DNA of 5,921 nt, taken from Pseudomonadota bacterium. GTDB taxonomy: Bacteria; Pseudomonadota; Gammaproteobacteria; Burkholderiales; Burkholderiaceae_D. Made by a program: the position numbers and the translations under genes. The DNA lies in contig JAFECY010000282.1 in the NCBI GenBank assembly GCA_018241865.1, positions 1 through 5,921 of the forward strand, given 5' to 3'. The notes under the pieces are model-generated. The model was not told the origin of the DNA. It did no database searches and saw only the letters and a program-made list of their open reading frames with translations. Shown one piece after another: positions 1 to 5,921 of this stretch. The first letter of the stretch is position 1, and every line of letters begins with the position of its first letter.

Positions 1-329
1 ATGCCAGGCAACCATGCCAGCAACATGGTTTTGGCGCCATACCGCTGCAACCAACCGAACCAGCGCGTCTGACGCTCGTGAGCGAAAATTTGCTGGGCGC
101 CATAACCCATCCAGTAATCCACCACGCCCCCCAGCGTATTGCCCAGCGTGGCGACCAGAATGACCGGCCAAAACAGCGCCGCATTGGCCTTGACGACTGC
201 GAACACGGCCGGCTCGGAACCCATCGGCAGCAGCGTGGCCGATACGAAGCTAATCAAAAACGCCGACAGCAAGCCGACTTCGGGGACGGCCAACGCATGC
301 AATAGCCAGTGAATTGCTGATTCGATCAT
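1..329 (-). CDS. yqaA: YqaA-family DedA-like inner membrane protein, N-terminal part (cut by window edge)
   Basis: Reading the minus strand from an ATG at 329-327 gives 109 codons without a stop, running off the left edge. The protein is hydrophobic, with probable membrane or re-entrant segments at about residues 8-34 and 41-75. Three motifs match what I recall of E. coli YqaA: SATLLPMGSE (30-39), GNTLGG (63-68) and RYGAKTMLLAWLP (96-108). YqaA belongs to the DedA/SNARE-associated (VTT) superfamily of inner-membrane proteins; the exact substrate of YqaA is not established, and some DedA relatives act in lipid-carrier flipping. Family members are about 140-200 residues, so roughly a third to half is missing. 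An in-frame ATG at 374-372 would add 15 residues, but it overlaps the likely -10 box, so 329 is preferred. No Shine-Dalgarno sequence is visible. The gene is divergent from ilvA. The family assignment is firm; the biochemical role is open. Confidence 0.88.
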   Translation of the reverse strand, partial: MIESAIHWLLHALAVPEVGLLSAFLISFVSATLLPMGSEPAVFAVVKANAALFWPVILVATLGNTLGGVVDYWMGYGAQQIFAHERQTRWFGWLQRYGAKTMLLAWLPG

Positions 330-350
330 GGAGAGAGAAGATGAGCGCGA

Positions 351-380
351 CTGCCAGTCGCACGAGCGCTCCATTATAAT
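351..380 (+). promoter_or_regulatory. Candidate sigma70-type promoter for ilvA-queF
   Basis: A perfect TATAAT lies at 375-380. With an 18-bp spacer, CTGCCA at 351-356 matches four of six bases of the TTGACA consensus. Transcription would begin at about 386-388, giving a leader of about 60 nt before the ilvA ATG. No other strong promoter-like sequence was noticed in the 118-bp divergent gap. The -10 box is exact and the -35 box moderate. Confidence 0.5.
373..378 (-). promoter_or_regulatory. Candidate -10 box for the divergent yqaA gene
   Basis: The sequence ATTATAAT (373-380) is its own reverse complement, so the minus strand also reads a perfect TATAAT, at 378 down to 373. A start at about 366 would give yqaA a leader of roughly 35 nt. 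I see no good minus-strand -35 hexamer at 16-19 bp spacing, so this promoter would be weaker or need an activator. The two -10 boxes share five bases, so RNA polymerase could not occupy both at once. Confidence 0.35.
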
Positions 381-391
381 GAGCCACTGGC

Positions 392-451
392 ATGTGCGCC
401 GACTGCGCGCCAACCACATGCCAACCGCGCGTCAACGATATCCGACCATGA
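392..451 (+). CDS. Possible 19-residue upstream (leader) ORF coupled to ilvA
   Basis: An ATG at 392 opens 19 codons, reading [19 protein letters not shown]. They end in TGA at 449-451, which overlaps the ilvA ATG (448-450) in an ATGA arrangement. The ORF lies in a different frame from ilvA. If transcription starts near 387, the first AUG would be only about 5 nt from the mRNA 5' end, so initiation would be close to leaderless. The ilvA start has no Shine-Dalgarno sequence, and stop-start coupling could supply its ribosomes. The peptide has three Cys and two adjacent Thr codons but no run of Ile, Val or Leu codons, and I saw no attenuator hairpin, so a classical branched-chain attenuation leader is not supported. 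An ORF this short could arise by chance. Confidence 0.22.
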   Translation: MCADCAPTTCQPRVNDIRP

Positions 452-1974
452 CCACCAATTACCTGACAAAAATTCTCAACGCCCGCGTCTATGACGTCGC
501 CATCGAATCCCCGCTCGAATTCGCGCCTTCGCTATCGGCACGCTTGGAAAACCAGATTTATTTCAAGCGCGAAGACATGCAAAGCGTGTTCTCCTTCAAG
601 CTGCGCGGCGCTTACAACAAGATGGCGCACTTGACGCCGGCGCAATTGAAGCGCGGCGTGATCTGCGCTTCAGCCGGCAACCACGCGCAAGGTGTGGCGT
701 TGGGCGCGAAACGCATGGGTTGCCGGGCAGTGATCGTCATGCCGACCACCACCCCGCAGATGAAGATCGACGCAGTGAAAGCGCGCGGCGGCGAAGTGGT
801 GCTATTTGGCGACTCTTACTCCGACGCGGCCAAACATGCCGTCGAGCTGGAAAAGAAACTCAAGCTGACTTTCGTCCACCCTTTCGACGATCCTGACGTC
901 ATCGCAGGCCAAGGCACCATCGCCATGGAAATTCTGCATCAACACGCCGGGCCGATTCACGCCATCTTCGTCGCCATTGGCGGCGGCGGCCTCATTTCCG
1001 GCGTCGCAGCGTACGTGAAAGCGGTGCGCCCCGAGATCAAGGTGATCGGCGTGCAAACCGTCGATTCCGACGCTATGGCGCGCAGCGTCAAATCCGGCCG
1101 ACGCGTGACGCTGCCGGATGTCGGCCTGTTTTCCGACGGCACCGCGGTCAAGCTGGTGGGTGAGGAAACCTTCCGTCTGACGAAGCAATATGTCGATGAC
1201 ATCCTGATCGTCGATACCGACGAGGTTTGCGCGGCGATCAAAGATGTGTTCCAAGATACCCGCAGCATCCTAGAACCAGCCGGCGCGCTGGCTGTGGCCG
1301 GCGCCAAAAAATATCTGGAACAAGCCAAAGCCGCGAAGAAACCGATCAAGGGCGAAACCTTGATAACCATCGCCTGCGGCGCGAATATGAATTTCGATCG
1401 CTTGCGGCTGGTGGCGGAACGCGCCGATGTCGGCGAAGCACGCGAAGCGGTGTTGGCTGTCACCATTCCCGAAGAGCGCGGCAGCTTCAAGCGTTTCTGC
1501 GAACAAGTCGGCCCACGCAACGTCACCGAATTTATCTACCGCATCAGCGAGGAAAAGCAGGCGCATGTCTTCGTCGGCGTGCAAATCGCGGCGCGCGAAG
1601 ATTCGGCCAGATTGGTGAAAAATTTCGAGAAGCACGGCTTCAAGGCGCTCGACCTGACCCACGACGAATTGGCCAAGCTGCACATCCGCCACTTAGTCGG
1701 CGGCAAGAGCACGCTAGCGCAGAATGAATTGCTGTACCGCTTTGAATTCCCCGAGCGCCCCGGCGCGCTCATGCGCTTCCTCAATTCGATGGCGCCGAAC
1801 TGGAACATCAGCCTGTTCCACTATCGCAGCCAAGGTGGCGACGTGGGGCGCATTCTAGTCGGCTTGCAGGTGCCCAAGAAAGAAATGAAAGCCTTCCGCG
1901 AATTTCTCGCCGGTTTGGGTTATCCGCACATCGATGAAAGCGAGAATCCGGCCTACAAGCTGTTCCTCGGTTGA
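448..1974 (+). CDS. ilvA: Threonine ammonia-lyase, biosynthetic (threonine dehydratase)
   Basis: A 508-residue protein, close to the 514 of E. coli IlvA. It deaminates L-threonine to 2-oxobutanoate and ammonia using PLP, the committed step of isoleucine synthesis in the cytosol. The catalytic domain (about 1-320) carries the Schiff-base lysine K51 in SFKLRGAYN, the substrate loop SAGNHAQG (75-82), the PLP phosphate loop GGGGL (178-182) and CGAN (310-313), where Cys replaces the E. coli Ser. The regulatory region has two ACT-like repeats (about 333-405 and 427-500, with [13 protein letters not shown] and [13 protein letters not shown]), the expected site of isoleucine inhibition and valine activation. 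This marks the biosynthetic rather than the short catabolic TdcB type. The frame is open upstream to 328, but homology begins at [10 protein letters not shown]; earlier in-frame ATGs at 379 and 418 fall at or just after the likely promoter. queF follows after 16 bp. Confidence 0.96.
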   Translation: MTTNYLTKILNARVYDVAIESPLEFAPSLSARLENQIYFKREDMQSVFSFKLRGAYNKMAHLTPAQLKRGVICASAGNHAQGVALGAKRMGCRAVIVMPTTTPQMKIDAVKARGGEVVLFGDSYSDAAKHAVELEKKLKLTFVHPFDDPDVIAGQGTIAMEILHQHAGPIHAIFVAIGGGGLISGVAAYVKAVRPEIKVIGVQTVDSDAMARSVKSGRRVTLPDVGLFSDGTAVKLVGEETFRLTKQYVDDILIVDTDEVCAAIKDVFQDTRSILEPAGALAVAGAKKYLEQAKAAKKPIKGETLITIACGANMNFDRLRLVAERADVGEAREAVLAVTIPEERGSFKRFCEQVGPRNVTEFIYRISEEKQAHVFVGVQIAAREDSARLVKNFEKHGFKALDLTHDELAKLHIRHLVGGKSTLAQNELLYRFEFPERPGALMRFLNSMAPNWNISLFHYRSQGGDVGRILVGLQVPKKEMKAFREFLAGLGYPHIDESENPAYKLFLG

Positions 1975-1990
1975 AAACTGTACGGCCACC

Positions 1991-2824
1991 ATGTCCTACG
2001 CGCCCGACGCCTCGCCTCTCGGCAAACCATCAACGTATAAGTCGGAATACGACCCGTCGTTGCTGTTCCCGATTGCGCGTCAATCCAAGCGTGACGAGAT
2101 CGGCTTGACCGGTACCCTGCCTTTTTTCGGCGTCGATATCTGGAACGCCTATGAAGTGTCGTGGCTGAACCTGCGCGGAAAGCCGCAAGTGGCGATCGCC
2201 ACCGTCACCGTGCCGGCCGACTCGCCCAACATCGTCGAATCGAAATCCTTCAAGCTTTACCTGAATTCTTTCAACCAAACCAAGCTGGCCGGACCAGACG
2301 CCTTGTTGGATTTGCTGCGCGCCGATTTGTCGAACGGCTTCGGTGCGCCGGTGCATGTGGCACTGACGCTGCCGCAGGATTTCGACAAACTGGCGCTAGG
2401 CGAATTGAGTGGCCTGCTGCTTGACCGACTCGACATCGATGTCGCCGCCTACACGCCGGACGCCACACTGCTGCGCGCCAGCCATGACGAACCCGTCGTC
2501 GAGGAAACACTGGTGTCGCACCTGCTGAAATCGAATTGCCTGGTCACCGGCCAACCGGACTGGGCCAGCGTGCAGATCCGTTATGTCGGCGCGCAGATCG
2601 ACCAGGAAGGCTTGCTGCAATACCTGATCGGCTTTCGCAACCACAACGAATTCCACGAGCAATGCGTCGAGCGCATCTTCATGGATATCCTGCACCAGTG
2701 CCGGCCGCAAAAGCTGGCGGTGTATGCCCGCTACACCCGCCGTGGCGGGCTCGACATCAATCCTTGGCGCAGTAATTTCAGCACGGGTCAGCGACCCGCC
2801 AATTTGCGTGGCGCACGGCAATAG
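1991..2824 (+). CDS. queF: NADPH-dependent 7-cyano-7-deazaguanine (preQ0) reductase, type II
   Basis: A 277-residue protein that reduces the nitrile of preQ0 to the aminomethyl group of preQ1 with two NADPH, in the tRNA queuosine pathway. It has the long bimodular (YqcD-type) architecture of E. coli QueF (282 residues) rather than the roughly 150-residue Bacillus form. The N-terminal module holds the QueF motif [15 protein letters not shown] (83-97). The C-terminal module holds the catalytic C183 (thioimide-forming) in [12 protein letters not shown]190, and H222/E223 in [13 protein letters not shown], equivalent to Cys190, Asp197, His229 and Glu230 of E. coli. The end [18 protein letters not shown] is highly conserved. 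The ATG at 1991 gives a family-length N-terminus; an upstream ATG at 1934 would lie inside ilvA. The 16-bp gap to ilvA suggests co-transcription. No preQ1 riboswitch fits in so short a space, and no Shine-Dalgarno sequence is evident. Confidence 0.96.
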   Translation: MSYAPDASPLGKPSTYKSEYDPSLLFPIARQSKRDEIGLTGTLPFFGVDIWNAYEVSWLNLRGKPQVAIATVTVPADSPNIVESKSFKLYLNSFNQTKLAGPDALLDLLRADLSNGFGAPVHVALTLPQDFDKLALGELSGLLLDRLDIDVAAYTPDATLLRASHDEPVVEETLVSHLLKSNCLVTGQPDWASVQIRYVGAQIDQEGLLQYLIGFRNHNEFHEQCVERIFMDILHQCRPQKLAVYARYTRRGGLDINPWRSNFSTGQRPANLRGARQ

Positions 2825-2844
2825 ATTTCAATAAGGAAAATATA

Positions 2845-2859
2845 CGATGTGCCACATCG
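2845..2859. repeat. 15-bp perfect inverted repeat downstream of queF
   Basis: CGATGTG (2845-2851), a central C, then CACATCG (2853-2859) form a perfect seven-base inverted repeat. As DNA it could be an operator-like binding site, about 75 bp upstream of the ptsN -35 box. As RNA it could fold into a 6-bp stem with a GCC loop, followed by CCCTTTT. That stem is too weak and AT-mixed to be a convincing intrinsic terminator for queF, though it may contribute to ending transcription. Confidence 0.45.
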
Positions 2860-2891
2860 CCCTTTTGCACCGTGTTCGTACCGTTTTATGA
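2847..2891 (+). CDS. Possible 14-residue mini-ORF with a Shine-Dalgarno sequence
   Basis: ATG at 2847 opens 14 codons (MCHIALLHRVRTVL) ending in TGA at 2889-2891. AAGGA (2833-2837) lies 9 nt upstream, the best match to the 16S anti-Shine-Dalgarno sequence in front of any start in the window. The start codon sits in the left arm of the inverted repeat at 2845-2859, so a hairpin could hide it. The TGA overlaps another ATG (2888) that opens a 16-codon ORF, MSWHPDLRLSQPKSGL, ending in TAA at 2936-2938, inside the ptsN -10 box. Both would be on the queF transcript, upstream of the ptsN promoter. I do not recognise either peptide. They may be chance ORFs, a small translated peptide, or the decayed 5' end of a lost gene. 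Confidence 0.22.
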   Translation: MCHIALLHRVRTVL

Positions 2892-2911
2892 GTTGGCACC
2901 CCGATTTACGA

Positions 2912-2939
2912 TTGTCGCAACCGAAATCCGGCCTATAAT
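2912..2939 (+). promoter_or_regulatory. Sigma70-type promoter for the ptsN-hprK-rapZ cluster
   Basis: TTGTCG (2912-2917, four of six consensus bases including TTG) and a perfect TATAAT (2934-2939) are separated by 16 bp. Transcription would start near 2946, leaving a leader of about 31 nt before the ptsN ATG at 2978. This is the best promoter match in the window, and it lies in the only substantial gap between the queF and ptsN clusters. Confidence 0.6.
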
Positions 2940-2977
2940 TGGCTCGTGGCACCTTTTGTGCGCTGCACCATTCTTAT

Positions 2978-3448
2978 ATGACCAACCTAGCAAAAATCCT
3001 GATGCCATCCAATGTCGCTCTCGACTTGGAAGTCTCCAGCAAAAAACGCGCATTCGAGCAGGCCGGCCTGATCTTTGAAAACAACTGCGGCATCGCCCGC
3101 TCGATCGTTTCGGAAAATCTGTTCGCCCGCGAGCGGCTCGGTTCGACCGGTCTCGGTCACGGCGTCGCCGTGCCGCACGGTCGCATCAAGGAATTGAAGG
3201 CACCGCAGGCCGCCTTTATGCGTTTGGCCGAACCGATCCCCTTTGAATCGCCTGACGGCCAACCGGTCACCCTACTGGTGTTCCTGCTGATCCCGGCCAA
3301 TGTCACGCAGCAGCACCTCGAAATTTTGTCGGAAATCGCTGAAATGTTTTCCGATGACACCTTCCGTGCCACACTGGCGACCGATCCTGATCCGGCTTCG
3401 GTATTTGATCGCCTCGTCGCTTGGCAACCCAGCGTCAATCACGTCTGA
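2978..3448 (+). CDS. ptsN: Nitrogen-regulatory PTS protein EIIA-Ntr
   Basis: A 156-residue cytosolic protein of the PTS EIIA type-2 (fructose/mannitol-like) fold. EIIA-Ntr receives phosphate on histidine from EI-Ntr and NPr or HPr, and in its two states it regulates partners; in E. coli these include the potassium transporter TrkA and the kinase KdpD, rather than sugar transport. The phosphoacceptor is H67 in [12 protein letters not shown], preceded by ARERLGSTG (50-58), both hallmarks of the family. The C-terminal half ([26 protein letters not shown] region) is also typical. The frame stays open upstream to a TTG at 2939, but that codon overlaps the -10 box, and homology begins at MTNLAKIL, so the ATG at 2978 is chosen. 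hprK follows after 29 bp. The gene sits directly behind queF and its own promoter, not behind hpf as in many proteobacteria. No Shine-Dalgarno sequence is visible. Confidence 0.94.
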   Translation: MTNLAKILMPSNVALDLEVSSKKRAFEQAGLIFENNCGIARSIVSENLFARERLGSTGLGHGVAVPHGRIKELKAPQAAFMRLAEPIPFESPDGQPVTLLVFLLIPANVTQQHLEILSEIAEMFSDDTFRATLATDPDPASVFDRLVAWQPSVNHV

Positions 3449-3477
3449 AACGCGTGGCTCCGCTCCAGTTCACTATC

Positions 3478-4416
3478 ATGCCCGCCTCCACTCCTCTGTC
3501 GATCCAACAACTGTACGACGATAACCGCGACCCGCTCCAACTCGGCTGGTTCGCTGGCTTTCCCGGCGGCGAGCGCCTGATTTCCGGCGATGCGATCTCC
3601 GCCGCCGACCAAGTCGGCCACCTGAACCTAATCCATTCAACTCGCATCCAGATTTTTGGCCACCAAGAAGTCGAGTACTACAAACGACTTTCGCCCAACG
3701 GTCAAAACCGTTTAATTACCGAACTAACCAACGCCAACCCGCCGGCCTTCATCGTCGCCCAAGGACTGGAAACACCGGAAGAATTTACGGCCCTCTGCGA
3801 CGCACAGAATATCCCGCTGTTTTCCACTCCGCTGGCGGCAGCGCAAGTGATCGACTACCTGCGCGTCTATCTGTCGAAAAACCTAGCGCAGCGCATCACC
3901 ATGCATGGCGTATTCATGGATGTGCTCGGGGTGGGCGTGCTAATTACCGGCGAATCCGGCCTCGGCAAGAGCGAACTTGGGCTGGAACTGATTTCGCGCA
4001 GCCACGGTTTGGTGGCCGACGATGTGGTGGAGTTCGCCCGCATCGCGCCTAATTTGATCGAGGGTCGCTGCCCACCGTTGTTGCAAAACCTGCTGGAAGT
4101 ACGCGGCCTCGGCCTACTCGACATTCGCGCCATCTTCGGCGAAACCGCCGTGCGCCGCAAAATGCGCCTAAAGCTGATCGTTCACCTCGTACGCCGCAAG
4201 ACGCTGGAAGAAAACTACGAACGGCTGCCGCTACATTCGCAAGCTGAGGAAGTTCTCGGACTCGCGATTCGCAAGGTCATCATCCCGGTCGAAGCCGGCC
4301 GCAACTTGGCCGTGTTGCTGGAAGCAGCGGTGCGCAACACCATCCTGCAATTACGCGGCATCGACACGCTCAAAGAATTTATGGATCGTCAACAAAAGGC
4401 CATGGGCGGCGACTGA
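3478..4416 (+). CDS. hprK: HPr kinase/phosphorylase
   Basis: A 312-residue protein of the usual family length. HprK phosphorylates a serine of HPr with ATP or pyrophosphate and removes the phosphate with inorganic phosphate; in proteobacteria it regulates an incomplete PTS rather than classical catabolite repression. The N-terminal domain (about 1-130) contains [16 protein letters not shown] (46-61). The C-terminal kinase domain has [17 protein letters not shown] with H143, Walker A GESGLGKS (158-165, K164), the catalytic acidic pair D181/D182 in GLVADDVVE, the signature [15 protein letters not shown] (207-221) and the C-terminal [19 protein letters not shown]. All catalytic elements look intact. 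The frame can be extended to a TTG at 3421 inside ptsN, but homology begins at the ATG at 3478, 29 bp after the ptsN stop. No Shine-Dalgarno sequence is visible. HPr itself is not encoded in the window. Confidence 0.96.
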   Translation: MPASTPLSIQQLYDDNRDPLQLGWFAGFPGGERLISGDAISAADQVGHLNLIHSTRIQIFGHQEVEYYKRLSPNGQNRLITELTNANPPAFIVAQGLETPEEFTALCDAQNIPLFSTPLAAAQVIDYLRVYLSKNLAQRITMHGVFMDVLGVGVLITGESGLGKSELGLELISRSHGLVADDVVEFARIAPNLIEGRCPPLLQNLLEVRGLGLLDIRAIFGETAVRRKMRLKLIVHLVRRKTLEENYERLPLHSQAEEVLGLAIRKVIIPVEAGRNLAVLLEAAVRNTILQLRGIDTLKEFMDRQQKAMGGD

Positions 4417-4456
4417 CAATAACGCATCCGGCATCTTCCGTTCGCCGCTTGTGCGG

Positions 4457-4462
4457 TATCAT
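4457..4462 (+). promoter_or_regulatory. Weak candidate -10 box just upstream of rapZ
   Basis: TATCAT (4457-4462) matches five of six bases of TATAAT and ends 6 nt before the rapZ ATG, so a transcript from it would begin at or near the AUG itself and be leaderless. No clear -35 hexamer is found. A small CCGC-TTGT-GCGG hairpin (4445-4456) lies immediately upstream. This is suggestive only; read-through from the ptsN promoter is the simpler source of rapZ mRNA. Confidence 0.18.
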
Positions 4463-4468
4463 TTCCCC

Positions 4469-5347
4469 ATGCGCCTTATCCTCATCACCGGCATTTCTGG
4501 CTCGGGCAAATCAGTCTGCCTGAACGCCCTTGAAGACGCCGGCTATTTTTGTGTCGATAATCTGCCTCCGGGCTTGCTACCGGCGCTGGTGGCGACACGC
4601 TTGCAGGAAGGCGGCGACCGCTTGGCGGTGGCGATGGATGCGCGCAGCGCCGATTCACTCGCAGGACTGCCGTCCGACATCCAGCACCTAAAGGATGCCG
4701 GACATGACGTCAAAGTGATCTTCCTGACCGCCAAGACCGAATCGCTGGTGGCGCGCTTTTCCGAAACGCGCCGCAGCCACCCGCTGTCGCACCGTTTTTT
4801 GCCCGGTCAAAACCCGACCTCGCGTCCGACCCTGATGGAGTGCATCACGTGCGAACGCGAAATGCTGGTTGCGATCGAAGGCCTCGGCCATGTGATCGAC
4901 ACTTCCGATCTGTCGCCCAACAAATTGCGCGCCTGGGTCAAAGATTTGATAGGCGCGGAACGCACACCCTTGACGCTACTGTTCGAGTCGTTTGCCTTCA
5001 AATACGGCGTACCGCTCGACGCCGATCTGGTGTTCGACGTGCGCATGGTGCCCAATCCGTATTACGACCCGACGTTACGACCGCTGACCGGCAAAGATGC
5101 GCCGGTGATCGAATTTCTCGATGCGCAAGCGCAGGCCGACGCACTGCTGACCGACATCCGCAGTTTCGTCGAAAAATGGTTGCCTGCCTTTAAGAACGAT
5201 AATCGCAGTTATCTGACCGTGGCCATCGGCTGCACCGGCGGCCAACATCGCTCGGTCTATATGACCGAGAAACTGGCTGCTTATTTTCACGCCACGGAAC
5301 GGGTGCTACTGCGCCACCGCGAACTTGCCTTAACCGCCTCGCCATGA
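4469..5347 (+). CDS. rapZ: RapZ (YvcJ family) P-loop nucleotide-binding regulator
   Basis: A 292-residue cytosolic protein, slightly longer than E. coli RapZ (284). In E. coli RapZ senses glucosamine-6-phosphate and delivers the small RNA GlmZ to RNase E; elsewhere in the family (YvcJ in Bacillus) an ATP/GTPase role is known. Walker A is GISGSGKS (8-15), followed by [11 protein letters not shown] (28-38), a Walker B-like VKVIFLTA (81-88) and [12 protein letters not shown] (99-110). The C-terminal domain has [34 protein letters not shown] and the family signature [11 protein letters not shown] (254-264). Residues 111-130 are longer than in E. coli and carry a CxxC (C125, C128). The C-terminus lacks the basic tail of the E. 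coli protein. The ATG at 4469 is chosen over an upstream GTG at 4451 because Walker A then lies at the usual distance. The gene lies 52 bp after hprK and its stop overlaps the next start. Confidence 0.96.
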   Translation: MRLILITGISGSGKSVCLNALEDAGYFCVDNLPPGLLPALVATRLQEGGDRLAVAMDARSADSLAGLPSDIQHLKDAGHDVKVIFLTAKTESLVARFSETRRSHPLSHRFLPGQNPTSRPTLMECITCEREMLVAIEGLGHVIDTSDLSPNKLRAWVKDLIGAERTPLTLLFESFAFKYGVPLDADLVFDVRMVPNPYYDPTLRPLTGKDAPVIEFLDAQAQADALLTDIRSFVEKWLPAFKNDNRSYLTVAIGCTGGQHRSVYMTEKLAAYFHATERVLLRHRELALTASP

Positions 5348-5921
5348 ATACCGCCACCCACCCTTCGGCCGCTGCAGATGCGCGCTGGATTCCCTTGTTT
5401 CCATTGCACACCGTGTTATTTCCCGGCGGTCTGCTGCCGCTGAAAGTGTTTGAAGCGCGTTACATCGACATGGTGAGCGCCTGCATGAAACAGGAGCAGC
5501 CCTTCGGCGTGGTGCTGATCCATTCGGGACAAGAAGTCGGCCTCGCCGCCGAACCGGAAGCAGTCGGCTGTCTGGCTCACATCACGCAGTGGGATATGGC
5601 GCAAGCTGGCGTGCTGATGCTGAAGACACGCGGCGGCGAACGCTTTCGCATTCTGGAAACGCGGACGCTGCACGATCAGCGCTTGGAAGCGCGCATCGAC
5701 ACCATCGCCGCCGATCCCGAACAAAATGTCATCAGCGAAATGCACCTGCATTGCGCCAAGGCGCTCCGTTCGGTGGTAGAGGCAATTCAAAACAAAGGCC
5801 GGGAAGAACAAGGCGCGGCTTACCAGAGCCCGTTCGACACACCACTGCAATTAGACGACAGCGGCTGGGTCGCCAACCGCTGGTGCGAGATACTGCCGAT
5901 CTCACTGAAAGCGCGGCAGAA
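5344..5921 (+). CDS. Lon N-terminal (substrate-binding) domain protein, 3' end cut by window edge
   Basis: The ATG at 5344 overlaps the rapZ stop in an ATGA arrangement, implying translational coupling, and 192 codons remain open to the right edge. The sequence [20 protein letters not shown] (15-34) followed by [10 protein letters not shown] (35-44) is the classic opening of the LonN/PUA-like domain. Further domain features are [17 protein letters not shown] (74-84), the strand [13 protein letters not shown] (91-103) and a helical part with [17 protein letters not shown] near the visible end. In Lon protease this domain binds substrates; stand-alone versions of about 200 residues are common in proteobacteria and their role is not well established. 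Given the usual length, few residues are probably missing, but a fusion to an AAA+ or protease part beyond the edge cannot be excluded from this window. No Shine-Dalgarno sequence is seen. Confidence 0.9.
   Translation, partial: MNTATHPSAAADARWIPLFPLHTVLFPGGLLPLKVFEARYIDMVSACMKQEQPFGVVLIHSGQEVGLAAEPEAVGCLAHITQWDMAQAGVLMLKTRGGERFRILETRTLHDQRLEARIDTIAADPEQNVISEMHLHCAKALRSVVEAIQNKGREEQGAAYQSPFDTPLQLDDSGWVANRWCEILPISLKARQ

Noticed and set aside
78..305. Plus-strand 75-codon ORF
   Set aside because: It is antisense to the YqaA-type gene, whose conserved motifs are clear; the peptide is low in hydrophobic residues and resembles nothing I know.
328..447. In-frame 40-residue N-terminal extension of IlvA
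   Set aside because: It would run through the predicted promoter at 351-380, is rich in Arg and His unlike the family, and homology to IlvA begins at the ATG at 448.
802..1808. Several long ORFs on the minus strand and in another plus frame across ilvA
   Set aside because: They are shadows produced by GC-rich codon bias; the ilvA frame carries full-length homology with intact motifs.
2845..2866. Intrinsic terminator for queF
   Set aside because: The stem has only 6 bp with mixed AT/GC content, and the T-run is four bases and separated from the stem by GCCC-like sequence, so it is recorded only as an inverted repeat.
2872..3078. 68-codon ORF from GTG 2872 overlapping the ptsN promoter and start
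   Set aside because: It is out of frame with ptsN, has no Shine-Dalgarno sequence, and its second half is only the ptsN sequence read in another frame.
4445..4456. Hairpin CCGC-TTGT-GCGG between hprK and rapZ as a terminator
   Set aside because: The stem has four base pairs and no T-run follows; rapZ most likely continues the same transcript.
5416..5850. 144-codon minus-strand ORF opposite the Lon-domain gene
   Set aside because: The plus strand has a clear LonN domain in an uninterrupted frame; the minus-strand reading is a shadow.
1..5921. CRISPR array, insertion sequence, tRNA, phage or defence system
   Set aside because: No repeated units, terminal inverted repeats, tRNA-like folds or relevant protein motifs were seen; the window is compact housekeeping and regulatory genes of uniform composition.

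Overview
The window looks like core chromosome of a betaproteobacterium of the Burkholderiales, plausibly Oxalobacteraceae (Herminiimonas, Collimonas or Janthinobacterium type). This rests on protein character (a proteobacterial PtsN next to HprK and RapZ, and a type II QueF), moderately high GC, and the short intergenic spaces. The genus is an inference; no rRNA or other marker is present.

Layout. Positions 1-329 (minus strand) hold the N-terminal 109 residues of a YqaA-type DedA-like membrane protein that runs off the left edge. A 118-bp divergent intergenic region follows, with a palindromic TATAAT box that could serve both strands. Then, all on the plus strand: ilvA (448-1974, biosynthetic threonine ammonia-lyase) and, 16 bp later, queF (1991-2824, preQ0 reductase of queuosine synthesis). 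A 153-bp gap comes next. It contains a 15-bp inverted repeat, a 14-codon mini-ORF with the only good Shine-Dalgarno sequence in the window, and a convincing sigma70-type promoter. The second cluster is ptsN (2978-3448), hprK (3478-4416), rapZ (4469-5347) and an ATGA-overlapping Lon N-terminal-domain protein (5344 to the right edge).

How the genes fit. ilvA and queF appear to be co-transcribed, although isoleucine synthesis and tRNA modification have no direct biochemical link. The ptsN-hprK-rapZ group is the regulatory PTS module known from many proteobacteria: an EIIA-Ntr phosphoacceptor, the HPr serine kinase/phosphorylase, and a P-loop nucleotide-binding regulator. Here it has its own promoter and does not sit directly behind hpf/rpoN, its frequent partners.

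No transposon, phage, CRISPR array, toxin-antitoxin pair or recognisable new system was found. The points most worth a second look are small: the shared divergent -10 box, a 19-codon upstream ORF that ends in an ATGA overlap with the ilvA start, the queF-ptsN gap with its palindrome and mini-ORF, the general lack of Shine-Dalgarno sequences, and a RapZ whose C-terminus lacks the basic tail that binds small RNA in E. coli.
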